NCBI GenBank assembly: GCA_028820215.1
Contig: JAPPKD010000211.1
Span: 1 to 41,012 of the forward strand
Origin: Spirochaetaceae bacterium
Lineage (GTDB): Bacteria > Spirochaetota > Spirochaetia > SZUA-6 > Bin103
DNA length: 41,012 nt
Direction: 5' to 3'
This document shows, in pieces, positions 15,710-23,712 of the stretch; the stretch's first letter is position 1; each line of letters starts with the position of its first letter. The notes under the pieces are model-generated. The model was not told the origin of the DNA. It made no database searches and worked only from the letters and a program-made list of their open reading frames with translations. The position numbers and the translations under genes were made by a program.

Positions 15710-17457
15710 TCCCCCGCCCGCCCGGCCGCGTCGATGGCTGCGCCCATCGCGGCACGCAACCGCCGGTGCAGGGCGAGGTTCTCGTGCCGGTCGGTGCCGA
15801 CTTCGACGAGCGCCGGCCGCCCGGTCGCGAAACAGCGTCCGAGCGCCGCACGCGCTTCCGCGCGCGTGCCCGGCCGGTGGTAGTCCAGGTCGAACATCCG
15901 GCAGGCGTGCTCGAAGCGGTAGCCGTGCGGAGTGCCGAAGCAGCGCTCGAACACGTCTTCCTGGCCGGCGAGCGCCGGCAGGAAGCTGAAGATGCCGCCA
16001 CCGTCGTTGTTGACCACCACCAGCACCACCGGCCGCGGCGCGCGGGCCAGCACGGCCAGTGAGCCCAGGTCGTGCAGGACGGCGAGGTCGCCGAGCAGCG
16101 CGCCGACCGGCGCCCGGAGGCCCGCAGCGAACCCCGCCGCGGAGGCGATCGCGCCGTCGATTCCACTGGCGCCGCGGTTGGCCCCGACGGCCAGCGGCGC
16201 GGGACGCGAGGCCGAGTCTTCCGCAAAGGTGTCGAGGTCCCGGACCGGCATGCTGCTGCCCGCGAACGCGCCCCAGCCGGCCGGCAGCAGCTCGATCAGG
16301 TCGCGGGCGGTCGCCGGCTCGCTGACCGGCTCGGCGTCGAGCACTGACGCCACCTCGCCTGCCGCAGCCGCGCCTGCCGCGACCAGCCCGGGCGCTCCGG
16401 CTCCGGCCGGCTCGCCGGCGCCGAGCTCCGCTTCGAGCGCCGCGCAGAAGCGGTCGGGCGCCGCCTGCACGCGGCTGGTGACCACGTGCTCGGGGTCGAT
16501 GCGGCGCGGGTGCCCGGCGACGTGCACGCAGGCGGCCGGCCGCGCCGCGCCCAGCAGTCCCAGGTACGCCTTGGAGGTGAGCCGGCCTCCGAGGTGCAGC
16601 ACCACGTCCGGGGCCGGCAGCGCCGTGCTTGCGTGCGCCAGCACGAGGTCGTGATGGCGCACGATCGCGAGCTCCGGACGACCCGGCCACGGATGGCGCA
16701 GGCCGGACTGGATGTCGGCCAGCACCGGCCAGCCCAGCGTCGCGGCCAGAGAGGCGATCACTTGCCGGTCGGTCCCCGCCGGCAGTGGCCCGACCGCAAG
16801 CAGACCGGCGGTGGCGCCCCGCAACGCGGTGGCGGTATCCGCCACCGACGCAGGCTCCGGTTCGGTGGGGGCCGCGGAGTAGGTGGTGAAGGGACGTCTA
16901 CCGGCCGGACGCCCGATGGCCTCCACGCGCCCGTCATCCAGTAGCGGTTCGGAGAACATGCAGTTCAGGTGCACGGCGGCCGCCGCCGTACGGGCCCGGT
17001 GAACGGCCTGATCGATCGTGGTCAGAAGCGCCGCCGGATCGATTCGGTCGTCCGGCACCGGCAGGTCGAAGCGCCATGCTGCGGCGCGCCCGAACAGGTC
17101 GGGCTGGTCGATCGTCTGGTTGGCGCCGGTGTCGCGCAGCTCCGGGGGCCGGTCGGCGGTCAACAGAAGCAGCGGCACGCCGCTCAGGCCCGCCTCCACC
17201 GCGGCCGGCAGCAGGTTGGCGCCGGCCGTGCCGGAAGTGCAGATTACGGTGGAGGGAACTCCGGAGGCGCGCGCGGCGTTGACGGCCTGGTAGCCGGCGG
17301 CACGCTCGTCGATGCAGATCGACACCTCCAGCTCGGCCGAGCGGGCGGCCGCGGCCGCGAGCGGAGCGGAGCGGGCGCCGGGACAGACCCACGCGGCGCG
17401 GCAACCGCAGCGGACCAGCTCGTCGATGATCAGCTCGCCCCATAAGCGGTTCCGCAT
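15706..17457 (-). CDS. menD: SEPHCHC synthase (thiamine-diphosphate dependent)
   Basis: A 583-residue enzyme that adds the succinic semialdehyde unit from 2-oxoglutarate to isochorismate. The N-terminal Pyr domain has CPGARSAPL, catalytic Glu51 in CIDERAAGYQA, and TSGTAGANLLPAAVEA. TADRPPELRDTGANQTIDQ is MenD-specific. The C-terminal PP domain has the ThDP/Mg motif from GDLAVLHDLGSL to VVVNNDGGGIFSFLP. The ATG at 17457 lies 19 bases after the menF stop. ThDP need links it functionally to the thiamine importer upstream on the same strand. Confidence 0.95.
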   Translation of the reverse strand: MRNRLWGELIIDELVRCGCRAAWVCPGARSAPLAAAAARSAELEVSICIDERAAGYQAVNAARASGVPSTVICTSGTAGANLLPAAVEAGLSGVPLLLLTADRPPELRDTGANQTIDQPDLFGRAAAWRFDLPVPDDRIDPAALLTTIDQAVHRARTAAAAVHLNCMFSEPLLDDGRVEAIGRPAGRRPFTTYSAAPTEPEPASVADTATALRGATAGLLAVGPLPAGTDRQVIASLAATLGWPVLADIQSGLRHPWPGRPELAIVRHHDLVLAHASTALPAPDVVLHLGGRLTSKAYLGLLGAARPAACVHVAGHPRRIDPEHVVTSRVQAAPDRFCAALEAELGAGEPAGAGAPGLVAAGAAAAGEVASVLDAEPVSEPATARDLIELLPAGWGAFAGSSMPVRDLDTFAEDSASRPAPLAVGANRGASGIDGAIASAAGFAAGLRAPVGALLGDLAVLHDLGSLAVLARAPRPVVLVVVNNDGGGIFSFLPALAGQEDVFERCFGTPHGYRFEHACRMFDLDYHRPGTRAEARAALGRCFATGRPALVEVGTDRHENLALHRRLRAAMGAAIDAAGRAGE

Positions 17458-17476
17458 GGGTGCGGTCAGTGGGAAC

Positions 17477-18820
17477 TCAGCCGCCGGGCGTGAAATAGCA
17501 GCCGATCTTGGCTTCCAGCTCCGCCCATTCCGCGTCCGGGCAGGAGCCGTTCACCAGCCCGTTGCCGGTGTAGAGCGACACCGACCTGCCGTCGATCAAG
17601 GCAGAACGGATGGCCACCGCGAAGGAGGCCTGGTCGTGACCGACCCAGCCCACCGGGGCGGCGTACCAGCCGCGGTCGAACGGCTCGTGCCGGGTCAGGA
17701 AACGGCGCGCGGCTTCAGCCGGCTCGCCCCCCACAGCCGGTGTGGGATGCAAGGCGTCCACCAGGTCGGCGATGCCCATGCCGGGGGCCAGTTCGCCCGA
17801 AAGACGACTCATCAGGTGCTGGAGGGCGGGCAGACTCAGCACGGTGGTTTCTCCGGCGGCGGTATCCGTGCACAGACCGGTGAGTGCGCGGGCGATCGCG
17901 TCATGCACGATGCGGTGCTCCAGCACGTCCTTGGCCGACGCCGCCAGCTCTCGCCGCAAGCGATCATCGTCCTTCGGAGAAGCGCCACGGCGACGGGTGC
18001 CGGCGATCGCCTCCGTACGGACGGTGCGTCCGGACAGTGAGAAGAGCCGTTCTGGAGTGACGCTGACGAAGGCCGTGCCGGGCCGGGGCTGCACCACGAA
18101 GCGGAACGAGCGGTCGTCCGACCGGCTCATGGCGGCCAGCAGCGCCACGGGGGTGATCGGCGCGGCCGCCGTGGCGCCGGTGCGGCGCGCCACGACCACC
18201 TTGCTCAGAGGTTCGGCGGGATCGTCGATGGCGGCGAGCGCCGTGCGCACGAGCGTCGCCCAGCCCCCGCGGTCGGGCTCATCGGCGTCGCGGCGCAGGC
18301 GGACCGATCCGGCCGGTTCCGGGACCATTGCCGGCGGTCGCTGCAGGTCTGCCAGCAACGCCGGCAGGCCATCGCGCTCTGCGGCGCGGAAGTTGCACGC
18401 CAGCAGCTTCCTGCCGTCGCGCCTGACGGCCTCGAAGCGGGGCACCACGAACCGGTAGGCGCCGAGTGTCCGCCACTCGGGAGCGGCGGGCGCCTGCGGG
18501 TCGAAGCGCGTGCCTCCGTAGAAGCGGACGCCTTCGTCGGCGGCTTCCAGGTGAGCGGCGATGCGCTCCATCCAGACCGCTGCCCCGGGTGCCGCGTTGC
18601 CGGCGACCTCGGTCAGGATACCGGCGGCTGCGATCTCTTCGTGGCCGTCGCGGTCGGCCCAGAAGCACAACTCCCCTTCGGGGCGGCCGGCCAGCCACGC
18701 CAGCGGCTGGACCTCGGCGGCCACCTCGATGCGGCAGATGCTGCCGTCGCCGCAACTGGAAGGAGTCTGGCCGTTACCGGTCGCGGTGTGCGGCAGAGGC
18801 GGGGAAGCGACGTCGCTCAT
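17477..18820 (-). CDS. menF: Isochorismate synthase
   Basis: A 447-residue chorismate-utilising enzyme. The C-terminal catalytic domain shows KVVVARRT, FVSVTPERLFSLSGRTVRTEAIAGTRRRG, the HRIVHDAI block, HPTPAVGGEP and the closing GNGLVNGSCPDAEWAELEAKIG, in the order usual for MenF/EntC/DhbC. The N-terminal third is variable as is normal. It commits chorismate to menaquinone. It lies 34 bases behind menG; a TATACT element at about 18833-18838 (minus) could be the -10 of a weak internal promoter, though no good -35 is seen. Confidence 0.94.
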   Translation of the reverse strand: MSDVASPPLPHTATGNGQTPSSCGDGSICRIEVAAEVQPLAWLAGRPEGELCFWADRDGHEEIAAAGILTEVAGNAAPGAAVWMERIAAHLEAADEGVRFYGGTRFDPQAPAAPEWRTLGAYRFVVPRFEAVRRDGRKLLACNFRAAERDGLPALLADLQRPPAMVPEPAGSVRLRRDADEPDRGGWATLVRTALAAIDDPAEPLSKVVVARRTGATAAAPITPVALLAAMSRSDDRSFRFVVQPRPGTAFVSVTPERLFSLSGRTVRTEAIAGTRRRGASPKDDDRLRRELAASAKDVLEHRIVHDAIARALTGLCTDTAAGETTVLSLPALQHLMSRLSGELAPGMGIADLVDALHPTPAVGGEPAEAARRFLTRHEPFDRGWYAAPVGWVGHDQASFAVAIRSALIDGRSVSLYTGNGLVNGSCPDAEWAELEAKIGCYFTPGG

Positions 18821-18854
18821 GCGCTGGCCGTCAGTATAGCGCGGCCGGGCGGCA

Positions 18855-19553
18855 TCATGACTTGCGTGCCAGGTAGAGCGTCGCGACCCCGAACGTGAGG
18901 GGGCGGGTGGTGACTTCCGGAAAGCCGGCCTGCCGCAGCATGGTGACGAAGCGCGTGCCGTACGGGAACGTTTCCACCGATGCGTTGAGGTAGCGGTAGG
19001 CTTGCCCGTCCCCGGAGACGAGCCGGCCGATGGCCGGCAGCACGTGGCGGAAATAGGTCAGGTAGAGCGCGCGCAACCGCGGAGACTCGGGAAGCGAGAA
19101 CTCCAGCACCGCCAAGGTGCCGCCGCGGGCGAGCACGCGGCGCATCTCGGTCAGCGCGCGCGGACGGTCGTCCATGTTGCGGATGCCGAACGCGACCGTG
19201 ACCGCATCGAAGGAATGCTCCTCGAACGGCAGGCGGTGGGCGTCGCCCAGCGTGAGCTTCGCGGCGCAGCCGGCCCGCGCCAGCTTGTCGCGGGCGATGT
19301 GGAGCATGTCCGGGGCCAGGTCGACGCCCACGGTACGGGTCAGGCGAGGCAGGCGCCGGTCGATCGCCAGCAGCAGGTCGCCGGTGCCGGTTGCCACGTC
19401 CAGGACGCTGCGGATGCGGCGGGCGGCCAGCGCGCGGGCGACGCAGTCGCGCCAGCGCACGTCCGAGCGCAGCGACAGCAGGCGGTTGAGACGATCGTAG
19501 GTCGGAGCGATGCGGTCGAACATCGCACCGACCTCGCTGGTCCCGGGCACCAT
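18855..19553 (-). CDS. menG: Demethylmenaquinone methyltransferase (MenG/UbiE)
   Basis: A 232-residue SAM methyltransferase performing the last step of menaquinone synthesis. UbiE-family hallmarks are MFDRIAPTYDRLNRLLSLRSDVRWR, VLDVATGTGDLLLAI (SAM motif I), VDLAPDML, DAHRLPFEEHSFDAVTVAFGIRN, LARGGTLAVLEFSLP and YRYLNASVETFP. The ATG at 19553 gives the usual short N-terminus (MVPGTSEVGAMFDRIAP); an ATG at 19598 in the same frame is an alternative. No ribosome binding site precedes 19553, but a promoter-like pair ends 7 bases upstream, suggesting a leaderless start. First gene of the men operon. Confidence 0.93.
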   Translation of the reverse strand: MVPGTSEVGAMFDRIAPTYDRLNRLLSLRSDVRWRDCVARALAARRIRSVLDVATGTGDLLLAIDRRLPRLTRTVGVDLAPDMLHIARDKLARAGCAAKLTLGDAHRLPFEEHSFDAVTVAFGIRNMDDRPRALTEMRRVLARGGTLAVLEFSLPESPRLRALYLTYFRHVLPAIGRLVSGDGQAYRYLNASVETFPYGTRFVTMLRQAGFPEVTTRPLTFGVATLYLARKS

Positions 19554-19560
19554 AGGGATC

Positions 19561-19589
19561 AATATGCGGACGGAGTCGACAGCCGACAA
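19561..19589 (-). promoter_or_regulatory. Candidate promoter of the men operon (leaderless)
   Basis: On the minus strand TTGTCG (19589-19584) and CATATT (19566-19561) are 17 bases apart, and the menG ATG begins 8 bases after the -10. This is the only promoter-like element in the gap of 98 bases after thiQ. It is weaker if the upstream ATG at 19598 is the true start. Confidence 0.42.
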
Positions 19590-19651
19590 CCGCCCCATGT
19601 GTGCCTCGATGGGCCGCAGTCGTTCCCGTGTCCGGCATGAGCCGAGCGGAG

Positions 19652-20761
19652 CTAGGAATCGCCGGCCGGAGTCGCCGTCGCTCGGATCAGGCACGCTCCG
19701 CGTCGGGGGTCGATGCTGACGGTCACCGGACCGCCGGCCGGTGGCAGGGGCTGGTCGGCGGGCACACGGAAGCGAAACTCGATCCCGGCCACGGTGACCT
19801 GCAGGCGCTGCGCGGCGCCACGGAAGGAGCGGCCGACCAGCTCGCCCTGCAGGACCCAGCGGTCGGCGCTGGAGACCGCCCGCCCTGGCGAATCCTTCCC
19901 GATGGTGATGCCGGTGGGGCGGAGCAGCAGCTTCAGATCCGACACGCCGGCAGCCGCGGGAGCCGGCAGCACCTCCGCCGGCAGCTCGCCGATCGCCGTG
20001 CGCAGCACGGGGCGGCCGCCGGCCTGATCCAGGCGGGCGGCGACCAGGTTGTCCAGGCCCAGGAAACGGGCCACGTACTCGCTGCCCGGTTCCCGGTAGA
20101 TCTCCTGCGGCGTGCCGATGCGGGCGATGCGGCGCGGCTGCATGACCGCGACGCGATCGGCGACCGCCAGTGCCTCCTCCACGTCGTGGGTGACGTAAAT
20201 CGCCGGCAGGTCCAGTTCCTCCAGGATCGCGCCCAGGTCCTCCGCCAGCCGGTCGCGCAGGTTGCGGTCCAGGGCGGCCAGCGGTTCGTCCAGCATGAGC
20301 AGGCGGGGGTCCGGCGCCAGCGCGCGCGCCAGCGCCACGCGCTGCCGCTCTCCTCCGGACAGGGTGGTGACGTCCCGGTCGCGCAGGTGCTCCAGGCCGA
20401 CCAGCGCCAGCACGTCGGCCACCCGCTCGCGCAGGCGCGCGGCCGGCGTGCGGCGGAGGCGCAGGCCGAAGGCGACGTTCTCGAACACGTTCAGGTGCGG
20501 GAACAGGGCGTAGTCCTGGAACACCATCCCGAACCCCCGCGCCTCGGCCGGCGTGTGGCTCAGCTCCCGTCCGTGCCACACGATCGCGCCCTCGTGCGGC
20601 TCCAGCCCGGCGACCAGTGCCAGCAGCGTGCTCTTGCCGCAGCCGCTCGGGCCGAGCAGCGCGAGCGTTTCGCCGCGGCGCACCTGAAGGTCGACGCCGT
20701 CGAGGGCCAGCGTCTCGCCGTAGCGCTTGCTCACGCCGCGCAGCTCCAGATCGACCGTCAT
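19652..20761 (-). CDS. thiQ: Thiamine ABC transporter ATPase
   Basis: A 369-residue ATPase, longer than E. coli ThiQ because it has a C-terminal TOBE-type regulatory domain. Motifs are Walker A GPSGCGKS (37-44), FQDYALFPHLNVFENVAFGL (Q-loop), signature LSGGERQRVALARALA, Walker B LLMLDEPLAALD and switch VTHDVEEAL. This is the CUT/iron/thiamine class of importer ATPases. It lies 8 bases after thiP, and the riboswitch ahead of thiB supports thiamine (or a thiamine precursor or phosphate) as substrate. Confidence 0.88.
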   Translation of the reverse strand: MTVDLELRGVSKRYGETLALDGVDLQVRRGETLALLGPSGCGKSTLLALVAGLEPHEGAIVWHGRELSHTPAEARGFGMVFQDYALFPHLNVFENVAFGLRLRRTPAARLRERVADVLALVGLEHLRDRDVTTLSGGERQRVALARALAPDPRLLMLDEPLAALDRNLRDRLAEDLGAILEELDLPAIYVTHDVEEALAVADRVAVMQPRRIARIGTPQEIYREPGSEYVARFLGLDNLVAARLDQAGGRPVLRTAIGELPAEVLPAPAAAGVSDLKLLLRPTGITIGKDSPGRAVSSADRWVLQGELVGRSFRGAAQRLQVTVAGIEFRFRVPADQPLPPAGGPVTVSIDPRRGACLIRATATPAGDS

Positions 20762-20769
20762 CGCGTGCC

Positions 20770-22431
20770 TCAGAAGCTCGACACGCGCGCCACCCGCAGC
20801 CGCTCGATCGCGGTGACCACCACCGCGGTGACCAGCATGAGGATGGTCGCCAGCGCCAGGGCCTGGCCCAGGTTGAGGGCGCCCGGCCGGCCGAGCAGCC
20901 GGAAGATCGCCAGCGGGATGGTCGGCAGATCGCCGCGTGCGACGATCGCCGTGGCCCCGAACTCGCCCAGTGAGATCGAGAACGCGAATGCCGCCGCCAC
21001 GCCCATCGCCCGCGCGACGATGGGCAGCTCCACGCGGCGCGCCACCTGAGCGCGGTCGGCGCCCAGCGCGCGCGCGGCCTGGATCAGGCGCGGCTCGACG
21101 GTGGCAAGCGCCGGCGCCAGGCTGCGCACCACGAACGGCAGCGCCACCAGCGCATGCGCGATCGGGATCAGCAGTGGCGAGGCGCGCAGGTCCAGCGGCG
21201 GCCTGTTCAGAGCGACGATGAAGCCCAGCCCCAGCGTGACCGCCGAGGTGCCCAGTGGCAGCATCAGCAGGGGGTCGAACAGCCGCGAGGAGCGCGCTGC
21301 GCCGTGCCGGCCGAGCGCCCAGGCGGCCGGCGTCCCGACGGCGAGTGCGATCACCGTGGCCGCCGCCGCGAAGGCCAGCGAGTTGCGCACCGCGGTGAGC
21401 GCACTGCCGTGAAAGGCGCCCTGCCGGCTCTCAACGCCCAGTTGCCGGTAGAACGCCAGCGTCGGCCCCTCCGCGCCCGAGACCGAGCGCGTGGCCAGCG
21501 CAGCCAGCGGCGCGAGCTGGAAGAAGGCGATGCCCAGCAACACGGCCGCCGCCACGGCGCGCGCCCGGCTGCCGCTCAGGGAGCGTTCGTTCTCGCGCGG
21601 CGCACGCAGGGGCAGAGGTCGGGTCACGCGCCGCATCAACCGCGTGTAGGCGATGCCGAGCGCCAGCGTGATCGCGATCTGCACGAGGGAGAGCGAAGCG
21701 GCCACCGGCAGGTCGAACAGGCTGATGGCCTGGTAGTAGATCTCCACCTCGATGGTCGCGAAGCGCGGCCCGCCCAGGATCAGGATCACCCCGAACGAGG
21801 TGAAGCAGAAGATGAACACCAGCACCGCCGCCGCCGCAACGGGGGTGGCTAGCAACGGCAGGCTGACGCGCAGCCATCGCTGCGCGGCGCCGGCGCCCAG
21901 GGTGCGGGCCGCATCCCACAGGCGACGGTCGATGCGCGACCAGTAATCGCCCACCAGCCGCAGCACGATCGAGGTGTTGTAGAACACGTGCGCGACCAGG
22001 ATGGCGCCGAGCGTACGCGTGAAGCGCAGCGGCGGCATGCCTGCCGACTCCAGCGCCGCGTTGATCCAGCCGCGCGAGCCGAGCAGTGCGTCGAAGGCGG
22101 CCGCCACCACCAGGGTGGGCAGCACGAACGGGATCGCCGTCAGCGCCCGGAACAGCGTCTTGCCGGCGAACCGGTAGCGCGCCACCAGCCATGCGCCGGG
22201 CAGCCCGACCAGGAGCGTCAGCGCCGTGGAGGCCGCCGCCTGCCCGAGCGTGAACAGCACCACCCGCCCGGTCGCTGGCGCCGTCAGCGCGCGCAGCAGG
22301 CCGTCGGCCTCGCGGCCGAAGCTGGCCGCGACGATCCCGGCCATCGGCCAGGCGTAGAACAGCGCCAGGAAGGCGAGCGGCCCGGCCCAGAGCAGGGCCG
22401 CTCGCCGAAGCGGAGCGCCGCTCCGGAGCAT
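20770..22431 (-). CDS. thiP: Thiamine ABC transporter permease (fused two-domain)
   Basis: A 553-residue permease with about twelve membrane segments and two complete binding-protein-dependent permease domains. Each domain has its EAA loop: WDAARTLGAGAAQRWLRVSLPLL and IQAARALGADRAQVARRVELPIV. The ATG at 22431 is chosen because it follows the thiB stop by 8 bases and gives a short N-terminus before the first membrane helix; an in-frame ATG at 22464 would overlap thiB by 25 bases. The duplicated layout is that of ThiP and ferric-iron FbpB-type permeases; the riboswitch decides for thiamine. Confidence 0.9.
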   Translation of the reverse strand: MLRSGAPLRRAALLWAGPLAFLALFYAWPMAGIVAASFGREADGLLRALTAPATGRVVLFTLGQAAASTALTLLVGLPGAWLVARYRFAGKTLFRALTAIPFVLPTLVVAAAFDALLGSRGWINAALESAGMPPLRFTRTLGAILVAHVFYNTSIVLRLVGDYWSRIDRRLWDAARTLGAGAAQRWLRVSLPLLATPVAAAAVLVFIFCFTSFGVILILGGPRFATIEVEIYYQAISLFDLPVAASLSLVQIAITLALGIAYTRLMRRVTRPLPLRAPRENERSLSGSRARAVAAAVLLGIAFFQLAPLAALATRSVSGAEGPTLAFYRQLGVESRQGAFHGSALTAVRNSLAFAAAATVIALAVGTPAAWALGRHGAARSSRLFDPLLMLPLGTSAVTLGLGFIVALNRPPLDLRASPLLIPIAHALVALPFVVRSLAPALATVEPRLIQAARALGADRAQVARRVELPIVARAMGVAAAFAFSISLGEFGATAIVARGDLPTIPLAIFRLLGRPGALNLGQALALATILMLVTAVVVTAIERLRVARVSSF

Positions 22432-22439
22432 GGAATCGT

Positions 22440-23522
22440 TCAGCGCAGCACGGCCTCGGTCCACTCGCGGATCCAGCGCTCGCGATGCTCGGCGATCTGC
22501 GCGGGATCGAGTAGCGCCGGCTCGTCAGGGACGGCAAGATGGTCCAGGAACTCCTTCTGCAGCACGGCGTCGCGATTGACCGGGAACACGAACATGTTCA
22601 GCGGCAGGTCCTCCTGGAACGTCCGCGACAGCATGAAGTCCACCCAGAGCTCGGCCAGGTCGCGGTTCTCGGCGCCGGCCAGGATGCCGACGAACTCGAT
22701 CTGCCGGAAGCACGACAGTGGTCCGGTGACCGCGGCGGTCGGAGGTTCGTCCATCGGCGATTCCGCGTACAGCACTTCGAACGGCGGACTGGAACCGTAG
22801 GAGACGACGATCGGGCGCGGACCCTGTCCGGCGGAGCCCGTGAACTCCGTGAAGTAGGCGGTCTCCCAGTCATTGACCACCAGCACGTCGTTGGCCACCA
22901 GCGACCGCCAGTAGTCCAGGTAGCCGGGATCGCCGTAGCGGGCCACGGTAGCCATCAGGAAGGACAGTCCGGGCGAGGAAGTGGCCGGGTTCTGGACCAC
23001 GGTGAGCCCGCGGTACGCCGGGTCGATCAGGTCGTCCAGGTCCTTCGGTGGCGGCGGTCCGTCCTCTCCGAACGACGCCACGTGGTAATTCAGGCAGACG
23101 TCGCCGTAGTCCACCGGCAGGGCCCGGTACGACGGATCGATCTGGAACTCCTCGGGCACGGACGCCAGCATCCGGGAGCGGTACGGCTCCAGGATGTCCT
23201 CGTCCAGCGCGCGGCTCAGGAAGGTGTTGTCGATCCCGTAGATCACGTCGGCCAGGGGCTTGCCGCGCGCCAGGATCGCCTTGTTCAGGGCGGTGCCGGT
23301 GTCGCCTGCCTCCAGGATGCGGACGCGCACGCCGTGCCGGCTCTCGAACGCGGCCAGGACCTCTTCCGAGGCGGCGAACGAGTCGTGCGTCATCACGGTC
23401 ACGGTGCGGCGCCACTCGGACGTCTCGGCGTCCGGGCCCGCGAATGCCGCGAGGGGAGCGACGACGAGGACTCCGGTTGCGATCAGGCGGGCGAGCCGCC
23501 CGCCGAATGCGGTGCGATTCAT
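22440..23522 (-). CDS. thiB: Thiamine-binding periplasmic protein
   Basis: A 360-residue solute-binding protein with a signal peptide (basic n-region, hydrophobic ~10-26, cleavage near AFAGPDA) and no lipobox Cys. ThiB/TbpA-family features are VTVMTHDSFAASEEVLAAFE, DVIYGIDNTFLSRAL, the PVDYGDVCLNY segment, NPATSSPGLSFL, VVNDWETAYFTEF and VVSYGSSPPFEV. It starts at ATG 23522 with a strong GGAGGAGG site 6 bases upstream that is partly buried in a hairpin. First gene of thiB-thiP-thiQ, downstream of a TPP riboswitch. The order and the riboswitch make the function secure. Confidence 0.93.
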   Translation of the reverse strand: MNRTAFGGRLARLIATGVLVVAPLAAFAGPDAETSEWRRTVTVMTHDSFAASEEVLAAFESRHGVRVRILEAGDTGTALNKAILARGKPLADVIYGIDNTFLSRALDEDILEPYRSRMLASVPEEFQIDPSYRALPVDYGDVCLNYHVASFGEDGPPPPKDLDDLIDPAYRGLTVVQNPATSSPGLSFLMATVARYGDPGYLDYWRSLVANDVLVVNDWETAYFTEFTGSAGQGPRPIVVSYGSSPPFEVLYAESPMDEPPTAAVTGPLSCFRQIEFVGILAGAENRDLAELWVDFMLSRTFQEDLPLNMFVFPVNRDAVLQKEFLDHLAVPDEPALLDPAQIAEHRERWIREWTEAVLR

Positions 23523-23552
23523 GCGAAACCTCCTCCATCATCGGGGTTCCGC
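23523..23552 (-). promoter_or_regulatory. Hairpin holding the thiB ribosome binding site
   Basis: On the minus strand GCGGAACC (23552-23545) can pair over 8 bp, with one G-U, with GGTTTCGC (23530-23523), which abuts the start codon. The Shine-Dalgarno GGAGGAGG (23536-23529) lies in the loop and the first bases of the right arm. This is a likely expression platform for translational control by the riboswitch. Confidence 0.55.
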
Positions 23553-23573
23553 GACGTGAATCGCGTCTGAGAG

Positions 23574-23667
23574 ATCCATCCCTCCGCCGGCATTACCCGG
23601 ATCAGGTGGTGCGAGTCGAGGGCTGCTGCGCCCTCCTCTCAGCTCGGCGCTACCGAGCTCCCCGTGA
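23574..23667 (-). ncRNA. TPP riboswitch (THI element)
   Basis: On the minus strand the element starts at CACGGGGAGC. P2 is AGCTCGG/CCGAGCT, followed by the invariant CTGAGA (23642-23637). P3 is GAGGGC/GCCCTC, then comes the conserved ACCTGATCCGGGTAATGCC core (P4/P5) and the closing GGCGGAGGGATGGA. All conserved THI-box segments are in order; P1 is the weakest part. CTCTCAG at 23573-23567, just beyond the aptamer, is a perfect complement of CTGAGAG (23642-23636) and could form a competing helix when TPP is absent. It controls thiB-thiP-thiQ. Confidence 0.93.
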
Positions 23668-23683
23668 CTTCTGTCTGGCCGAA

Positions 23684-23712
23684 ACCATGCCTCGTGCGGC
23701 GCGGGTCGTCAA
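23684..23712 (-). promoter_or_regulatory. Candidate promoter of the thi operon
   Basis: On the minus strand TTGACG (23712-23707) and CATGGT (23689-23684) are 17 bases apart. The -35 contains the stop codon of the helicase gene (TGA 23711-23709). The predicted start, near 23677, is about 10 bases before the aptamer, so the whole riboswitch is transcribed. Confidence 0.55.
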
